8,571 nt of DNA from Armatimonadota bacterium (lineage in GTDB: Bacteria > Armatimonadota > Abditibacteriia > CG2-30-59-28): assembly GCA_016199605.1 (NCBI GenBank), contig JACQGJ010000067.1:1-8571 (forward strand), in the 5' to 3' direction. The stretch's first letter is position 1. Each line of letters begins with the position of its first letter. Below the pieces are notes generated by a model. The model had not been told where the DNA came from. It ran no database searches and saw nothing but the letters and a program-made list of their open reading frames with translations. Made by a program: the position numbers and the translations under genes. Positions 1 through 4,583 of the stretch are shown in pieces.

Positions 1-2
1 AG

Positions 3-908
3 CGAAAGTGGCTGTGTGGTGTCGGTGTCAGCATGGCCGTTGTAGTGGCGGTGTTGGCGGTGTGGGTCGCCCTGAAGTCCGGGGGGAACATTAAGACGAA
101 GGTGAACCCAAGGGACGGGGCGGCGATGGTGTGGATCCCCGCGGGAGAGTTCATGATGGGCAAGAATGAGAGCGACCTTGACCGGGAGATCGCCCGATAT
201 GGGTGGGACAAGAGGGAGAAGGAGTGGATGCTGAACGAGACGCCGAAGCACCGGGTGAGCCTGGACGGGTTCTGGATGTACAAGTACGAGGTGACCGCAG
301 CCCAGTATCGGAAGTTCTGCAAGGCGACGGGGCACGACGCTCCTTATGGTCCGCCGTGGGGCAGGCAACTGGACGATCATCCGGCGATGAACATCACTTG
401 GAGTGATGCGAGGGCTTACGCGGATTGGGCGGGGTGTTCCCTGCCGACGGAGGCGCAGTGGGAGTATGCGGCGTGTGGTGGTAAGGAAAGGGTGTTTCCG
501 TGGGGCGACGAATGGGACCGCAGGAAGTGCAACAACGGGTGGTACCACAGGGATACTGTCCTGACAACCATCAGCCAGTGGGTGTGGCAGGTTCTCTTCA
601 GGCAGCCGTGGCAGAACAGAGTGATGACGACGCGCGTGGGTCGGTTACATGAGGGTGTCAGTCCCTTCGGGTGCGAGGACATGGCCGGGAACGTGTGGGA
701 GTGGTGCGCGGACTGGTATGGTGAGAATTACTACAAGAACTCGTCGGCGCGAAACCCGAAAGGACCGTCATCCGGGACGTATCGCGTCCTTCGGGGCGGT
801 TCCTGGCTCAACCACGAAGCTGCAAAATTCGCGACTACGCTCCGGCTCACCGTCAACCCGACCATCAGGAACGACCACAGGGGCTTTCGTTGTGTCCAAG
901 TCCCTTAG
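3..908 (+). CDS. FGE-sulfatase (SUMF1/C-lectin-fold) domain protein, 5' end outside window
   Basis: The frame is open from the left edge. The first ATG is at 33, but it has no ribosome binding site, and the codons before it (Arg-Lys-Trp-Leu...) supply the basic flank of a membrane segment covering about residues 1-14 counted from that ATG. The real start is therefore probably outside the window. Numbering from ATG 33, the FGE-sulfatase domain runs from about residue 31 to the end: MVWIPAGEFMMG (32-43), SLPTEAQWEYA (136-146), FPWGDEW (155-161), DMAGNVWEWC (216-225), LRGGSW (253-258) and terminal GFRC (284-287). Family members either oxidise a sulfatase Cys to formylglycine or serve as non-enzymatic binding folds. 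The two active-site Cys of true FGE align here with Asn260 and Lys265, so enzymatic activity is unlikely. Residues 169-205 are longer than in the usual domain. In PVC-type bacteria this fold is often fused behind a Ser/Thr kinase and a membrane helix; that is possible here but not visible. Domain call is firm, role unknown. Confidence 0.88.
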   Translation, partial: RKWLCGVGVSMAVVVAVLAVWVALKSGGNIKTKVNPRDGAAMVWIPAGEFMMGKNESDLDREIARYGWDKREKEWMLNETPKHRVSLDGFWMYKYEVTAAQYRKFCKATGHDAPYGPPWGRQLDDHPAMNITWSDARAYADWAGCSLPTEAQWEYAACGGKERVFPWGDEWDRRKCNNGWYHRDTVLTTISQWVWQVLFRQPWQNRVMTTRVGRLHEGVSPFGCEDMAGNVWEWCADWYGENYYKNSSARNPKGPSSGTYRVLRGGSWLNHEAAKFATTLRLTVNPTIRNDHRGFRCVQVP

Positions 909-928
909 TTGCCCTTGGGTGGTTTTGC

Positions 929-969
929 GGGATACCCGTCGCGACACGAGGGATACCTATCGCGACACG
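929..969. repeat. Two tandem 20-bp repeats with TCGCGA core, possible operator
   Basis: Copy 1 (929-948) and copy 2 (950-969) share the pattern GGGATACC, two variable bases, TCGCGACACG. They differ at two positions and are separated by one base, so the period is 21 bp, two helical turns. The core of copy 1 is the perfect palindrome GTCGCGAC; copy 2 has ATCGCGAC. They lie about 100 bp upstream of the hydrolase gene at 1065, in the only gap that could hold a promoter for the following genes. An operator bound by paired dimers is one reading. Decayed repeat DNA after the FGE-type gene is another. The repeat is seen directly; the function is inferred. Confidence 0.5.
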
Positions 970-1010
970 TATACATCTGAGGCTTTGCGGAGGTAGTCCC
1001 ACGGTCCCAT

Positions 1011-1031
1011 TCGTCTCGGTGGCGAGAGCGA
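1011..1031 (+). other. Small imperfect hairpin in the 5' leader of the hydrolase gene
   Basis: Bases 1011-1018 can pair with 1023-1031 around a GTGG loop, giving five base pairs, one bulged G (1028) and three more pairs. It ends 33 nt before the start at 1065 and is followed by a mixed sequence, not a run of T, so it is a poor intrinsic terminator for the upstream gene. It could be a leader structure of the operon, or chance. The gap of which it is part (909-1064) holds no credible gene, and I could not find a convincing -35/-10 pair. Confidence 0.25.
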
Positions 1032-1051
1032 AATTCTTCGGAGTTTGACTG

Positions 1052-1060
1052 AAAGGGGAG
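1052..1060 (+). promoter_or_regulatory. Ribosome binding site for the hydrolase at 1065
   Basis: AAAGGGGAG lies 4 nt before ATG 1065. It is purine-rich and close to anti-Shine-Dalgarno complementarity, and it supports this ATG over the later Met21 of the same frame. Confidence 0.6.
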
Positions 1061-1064
1061 TCTG

Positions 1065-2234
1065 ATGAGGCGTGAAAAACACAGCAAGCCCCAGGTGGTT
1101 GGGTGCTTCATTCTCCTTCTTGTGATGCGCGCGTTCGTGGGAGGCGATAGTGAAGCGCGTGGCAACCTAGAACCTCCTTCGGTCATCTTTGGCGTCAACA
1201 CACACTCCGACAGCCCTAACTACCTCGATGTCCCAATGGAAGTGCAGTTGGATCTAATGAGAGAGTTGGGCGTGCAGTGGATTCGGTGGGACTGGACAGA
1301 GACAGCTTTGGAAGGGCGCCTGCCGTTCTATGACAGGTGGGTTGCAGCAGCGGCGAAGCGTGGGATTCGACTGGCGCCCGTTCTCGGCCCCAATAAAGCC
1401 TACAACCTCTGCTTGAAAGAACCGACGGCGACGCTGGAGGAAATAGAGAAGGCTGGCTTTGAGTTTGCTCGGCGCACCGCCGCTCACTTCAAAGGGAAGG
1501 TCACCTACTGGGAGTTGGGTAACGAGTACGGAAGCGACCTCATGCTGCGGAAAGGTGACGTGATACCTGAGGGTCGCGGCTCGCCCCACAAGGTGTGGCA
1601 GTGGGATGCTCCCGACGGCAGTTGCACGTGGCACTACAGGGATGAAATGATCCGCCGGGCGAGTGCCATCTTCAGGGGGATGCTTCGCGGAATCAGAGAA
1701 GCCGATCCCAAAGCCAAGACAATCATCAACGAAGGATATCTGCACTATGGCTTTCTTGACAGAATCACCCAAGAGGGAATACATTTCGACATTCTTGCCT
1801 GGCATTGGTATTCGGACATGGGCGAGGACCTGAGGGCCGTGAGAATGCCGGAGGACGAGAGTCGCAAGGGAAATACGGCTGCCTCCTTTGACCTGATCAC
1901 GCGCCTCCGCAAGTATGGAAAGCCCGTCTGGTTCAATGAGATCAACCGCAGAGCCGGTGACATGGGAGGCAGGGAGGCGGAACAGGCTGAATACCTGAAG
2001 AAGGCGCTGTCGCAGCTTGCGCACGCAAAGGGGGTCTCCGGCTTTTTCGTCTACGAGTTGTTGGATGAACTCATGGGACCTGAGAATCCCGAATCCCACT
2101 ATGGCCTGTTGCGGAGAAAGCAGGATACTGGGGGGAAATGGAGCATCGTTGAGAGGAAGCCTGCGTTTTTTGCATTCAAGGAAGCGTTGAAGAACCTCCG
2201 ACACGTGAAGAGACAGGGGGAGGGGTTGAAATGA
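1065..2234 (+). CDS. Secreted clan GH-A glycoside hydrolase (GH39/GH5-like)
   Basis: This 389-residue protein should hydrolyse glycosidic bonds outside the cytoplasm with retention of configuration. A basic N-terminus (MRREKHSK) and hydrophobic stretch 11-25 form a signal peptide. The rest is a TIM barrel: strand 1 with FGVNTH (42-47), then LGVQWIRWDW (68-77), strand 4 ending in YWELGNEYG (148-156) and strand 7 ending in KPVWFNEI (286-293). The Asn-Glu pair (Glu154) is the clan GH-A acid/base and Glu292 fits the nucleophile. HWYS (247-250) fits strand 6, and SGFFVYELLDE (325-335) fits strand 8. The family within the clan is not certain; GH39 is the closest in feel. There is no carbohydrate-binding module. 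The start is supported by AAAGGGGAG upstream. The stop overlaps the next start as ATGA, so the two are probably translated together. Substrate is unknown. Confidence 0.85.
   Translation: MRREKHSKPQVVGCFILLLVMRAFVGGDSEARGNLEPPSVIFGVNTHSDSPNYLDVPMEVQLDLMRELGVQWIRWDWTETALEGRLPFYDRWVAAAAKRGIRLAPVLGPNKAYNLCLKEPTATLEEIEKAGFEFARRTAAHFKGKVTYWELGNEYGSDLMLRKGDVIPEGRGSPHKVWQWDAPDGSCTWHYRDEMIRRASAIFRGMLRGIREADPKAKTIINEGYLHYGFLDRITQEGIHFDILAWHWYSDMGEDLRAVRMPEDESRKGNTAASFDLITRLRKYGKPVWFNEINRRAGDMGGREAEQAEYLKKALSQLAHAKGVSGFFVYELLDELMGPENPESHYGLLRRKQDTGGKWSIVERKPAFFAFKEALKNLRHVKRQGEGLK
2216..2225 (+). promoter_or_regulatory. Ribosome binding site for the Kelch gene, inside the hydrolase 3' end
   Basis: A GGGGGAGGGG purine tract lies 5 nt before ATG 2231. 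With the ATGA stop/start overlap (2231-2234), it fixes the Kelch start and suggests translational coupling to the hydrolase. Confidence 0.6.
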
Positions 2235-3265
2235 AGATCCAGTGGTCCGAGGGCAGAGGGTTCCCTACGCTCATCAAAGGTGGAGCGATGGGAATCGTTG
2301 GTGGCGTGCCTGTTTATGCGGCGGGGGTCAGCCACCCGTGGCGCGAAACGGAGCTATGCTGGGCTTTCGATTCCGTTGTCCAGGATTGGGTTCCCATCAG
2401 GCCACTACCCCTCGGCAGATGCTACACCTCAGGAGCCACGGTCGGCGATGGGCTTATCATCGTCGGCGGGCGGAAGAGCACAAAGGAAGGATTCGTGAGC
2501 CTGGAGGATGCTTGGTTGCTCCGCAGAACAGGTGATGACTGGCAATGGTCGGAACTGCCGAACCTGACCCAGAGGCGCGCCGAAGGGACAGTGACCGCTG
2601 TGAGGAATCTTGCGGTGTGCGTTGGTGGCGGAGAATGGGAGCGGAAGTATGGCGGGGCCTTCACCGCCAATGATGTGACCATCGCCGAAGCTCTCAACCT
2701 CGACAATCTGCAAGCAGGATGGATCAACCTGGGGGAGCCTCTGTTCTCACCGAGAGTAGGCTGCGCCGCTGCCGCAGTTGACGGATGCGTTTACCTCTTT
2801 GGTGGATATAATTGCTGGCTCGACGAGCGGAACGAGCGTCACCTTGAATACTTCAACCAGACTTTCAGGTATGAGTGCTCAGCCAACCGTTGGACCGAAG
2901 TGTCACCCATGCCGGTGAAGCTTTCGGGTCACAAAGCCGTCGCATTCGCTGACCGCTACATCATCTTGATGGGAGGTGTGGTCAGATTTTCGCTGCTCGG
3001 CCAAGAGCTTCAATATCAGACGATGAAAGTTGACTCGAAGCGCGGTGTCCTGCTCGGAGAGTACAGCGACCTCGTGTGGGTATACGATACGCAGACTGAT
3101 AGCTACGATCTGCTTGCCGGACGGATGCCGCATGGCCACAACGATCTGCGCGCGTGTATCAAGAAAGATACTATCTATGTGGTCGGCGGCGAGAATTGCG
3201 ACGCAACGACCAGTAATACAACCAATACTTTGATGATTGGTGAAATCGATGAGATCGCAATGTAG
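2231..3265 (+). CDS. Kelch-repeat beta-propeller protein (galactose-oxidase-like / NanM-like fold)
   Basis: The 344 residues form a propeller of about six Kelch blades. Each shows a hydrophobic strand followed by a Gly-Gly or equivalent: VYAAG (28-32), LIIVGG (75-80), LAVCVGGGE (127-135), VYLFGG (187-192), YIILMGG (243-249) and IYVVGG (315-320). Companion aromatic positions such as W53, W221 and Y292 end the blades. Bacterial Kelch propellers of this size include the sialic acid mutarotase NanM, but they also include binding proteins and proteins of unknown role, so no reaction is assigned. No signal peptide or membrane segment is visible: the N-terminus is MKIQWSEGRGF, and the codons just upstream of the ATG are not hydrophobic. 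The protein is thus predicted to be cytoplasmic although both neighbours are exported. It overlaps the hydrolase by 4 nt and the following gene by 17 nt, which places it firmly in the operon. A sugar-processing partner for products released by the hydrolases would fit, by inference. Confidence 0.82.
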   Translation: MKIQWSEGRGFPTLIKGGAMGIVGGVPVYAAGVSHPWRETELCWAFDSVVQDWVPIRPLPLGRCYTSGATVGDGLIIVGGRKSTKEGFVSLEDAWLLRRTGDDWQWSELPNLTQRRAEGTVTAVRNLAVCVGGGEWERKYGGAFTANDVTIAEALNLDNLQAGWINLGEPLFSPRVGCAAAAVDGCVYLFGGYNCWLDERNERHLEYFNQTFRYECSANRWTEVSPMPVKLSGHKAVAFADRYIILMGGVVRFSLLGQELQYQTMKVDSKRGVLLGEYSDLVWVYDTQTDSYDLLAGRMPHGHNDLRACIKKDTIYVVGGENCDATTSNTTNTLMIGEIDEIAM

Positions 3266-4526
3266 AAGAACACGGATTGTCAGATCCCTCGCTCTGTTGA
3301 TCGCGCCAGCGATTCTGGCATGGGCGCCGCTGGCCCGTTCGGCGCCGGGAGAACGATCTCTGCACTCGCGGGAGATAGGCGTATCTTTCGATGAGCGCGG
3401 CCGCATGATCCTCGGCAGGAGACCCGTATTTCCAATCGGGATCTACGTTGCCCTTGCACCACACAGGCTTACGTCCGATCGGAAAGGCATGTTGGCAATT
3501 TTGGACGATCTCCGGAACAGCCCGTTCAAAATCCTGGTCAATTACGGCAGCCCCGACGGGGCCCTGGAGGAGAGAAGGAGATTCCTGGATCAACTCCACA
3601 AGCGCGGACTCTGCGAGTTCTTCTCCCTCAAGGACTACTATGTAGACCTTCGACTCTCGGTTCGTGGGTTGCCGGAATACGGCAAGACGGACGAAGAGGT
3701 CCTCCGCAAGGACGTCAGGGCTTTGAAGGACCACCCAGCCATCCTCGGGTGGTACATCTCTGATGAGAGGCAGGATGTGGAATCCGTTCGCCGGCATCAT
3801 CAGTGGGTCAAGCAGGAGGATCCATTCCATCCCACGCTCCATGTTGGAGGTTACAGTTGCATTTCCCTGCCGTTTGCCGATGCGGCCGACATCATCGGGG
3901 TTGACCAGTATCCCGTAACCCATGAGCGCCCGTGGGCGATCACCGAGGTGGCCGACATCATGGATGAACTGCAGCGGAAGATATGTCGGGGCCAGCGCCC
4001 GGCATGGACGGTCGTCCAGGCTGTTGGAGGCTATCTATGGAATGAGGACGTGCGCGAACGGGGCTATAAGTTTCCCCCCGACGAGGCGCTGAAATACCGG
4101 GCGCCAACCCCACGAGAGATTCGCTGCATGACCTATCTGGCTTTGACACACGGCGCGACAGGGCTGCTCTATTACTATCACAAGGAAATCAAGGTTGCCT
4201 ATGACTCAGAGGTGAGGTGGTCTGCGGTAAAGTCAATCGCCAAGGAAGTCAGGGATCTCTCTACCGTGCTCCTCGCACCGGACTACGAGCCCGGCAAAAT
4301 CACCGGAGATAACCCCAAGGTTCATTGGAAGGCGAAGAGTCGTGACGGCAAACTCTTTGTGATCGCGGTGAACAGTTCCACGGAGGTACAGGGCGTCATT
4401 CTCACGTTGCCCGGACCTGCGCAAAAGGCAGTCTTGCGCACGGGTATCGGACTCGCTTATCCGTGGAAGAACCAGCTCCTGCTGATTCTGGACGGCTATG
4501 AGGCAGTGGCAGTGGAGTTGTCGTAA
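3249..4526 (+). CDS. Secreted putative glycoside hydrolase, TIM-barrel with C-terminal beta domain
   Basis: I choose ATG 3249 (425 residues), which starts a clean signal peptide: MRSQCRRTRIVR, hydrophobic 13-28, cleavage near ARSA-P (29-33). The frame also allows TTG 3237 and GTG 3240; neither has a ribosome binding site. FPIGIYVA (61-68) fits barrel strand 1, ILGWYISDERQ (165-175) strand 4, with Asp172-Glu173 as candidate acid/base, and IIGVDQYPV (215-223) strand 6. WTVVQAVGG (253-261) sits where strand 7 is expected but carries Gln257, not Glu. YLALTHGATGLLYYYH (296-311) matches the strand 8 region of putative bacterial hydrolases. Residues from about 345 form a beta-sandwich-like tail. The family is not recognised beyond a GH-A-type barrel, and substrate is unknown. 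It overlaps the Kelch gene by 17 nt, so translation may depend on ribosomes terminating there. Activity is likely but not certain because of the missing Glu. Confidence 0.78.
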   Translation: MRSQCRRTRIVRSLALLIAPAILAWAPLARSAPGERSLHSREIGVSFDERGRMILGRRPVFPIGIYVALAPHRLTSDRKGMLAILDDLRNSPFKILVNYGSPDGALEERRRFLDQLHKRGLCEFFSLKDYYVDLRLSVRGLPEYGKTDEEVLRKDVRALKDHPAILGWYISDERQDVESVRRHHQWVKQEDPFHPTLHVGGYSCISLPFADAADIIGVDQYPVTHERPWAITEVADIMDELQRKICRGQRPAWTVVQAVGGYLWNEDVRERGYKFPPDEALKYRAPTPREIRCMTYLALTHGATGLLYYYHKEIKVAYDSEVRWSAVKSIAKEVRDLSTVLLAPDYEPGKITGDNPKVHWKAKSRDGKLFVIAVNSSTEVQGVILTLPGPAQKAVLRTGIGLAYPWKNQLLLILDGYEAVAVELS

Positions 4527-4574
4527 AAGACCGGCAGGAACGTGTAGTGGCGGCAGCAGCAGCGTTCTGCCTTT

Positions 4575-4578
4575 GGAG
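4575..4578 (+). promoter_or_regulatory. Ribosome binding site for the FG-GAP gene
   Basis: GGAG lies 5 nt before ATG 4584 in the 57-nt gap after the second hydrolase. An in-frame stop at 4545-4547 rules out a much longer N-terminus, so this site and ATG fix the start. The rest of the gap (4527-4574) holds a short GCA-repeat tract and nothing else I can identify. Confidence 0.55.
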
Positions 4579-4583
4579 ACAAT

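Noticed and set aside
33..908. Assignment as an active formylglycine-generating enzyme
   Set aside because: Both active-site cysteines align with Asn and Lys, and no sulfatase gene lies in the window.
929..969. Tandem 20-mers as a CRISPR remnant
   Set aside because: There are only two copies with a single base between them, no spacer and no cas gene.
649..996. Plus-strand frame of 115 codons with RDTRRDTRDTYRDT-like tail
   Set aside because: Its first two thirds are a shadow of the FGE-domain gene and its tail is only the translation of the tandem repeat.
1011..1031. Hairpin as a rho-independent terminator of the FGE-type gene
   Set aside because: The stem is bulged and no T run follows; it is kept only as a weak leader structure.
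1254..2204. Long minus-strand open frame (316 codons) opposite the GH-A hydrolase
   Set aside because: It lies entirely antisense to a gene with clear catalytic motifs, shows no domain, and is explained by the codon bias of a GC-rich gene.
3171..3923. Minus-strand open frame of 250 codons across the Kelch/hydrolase junction
   Set aside because: It is antisense to two supported genes, has no recognisable motif, and its Arg-rich tail is typical of shadow frames.
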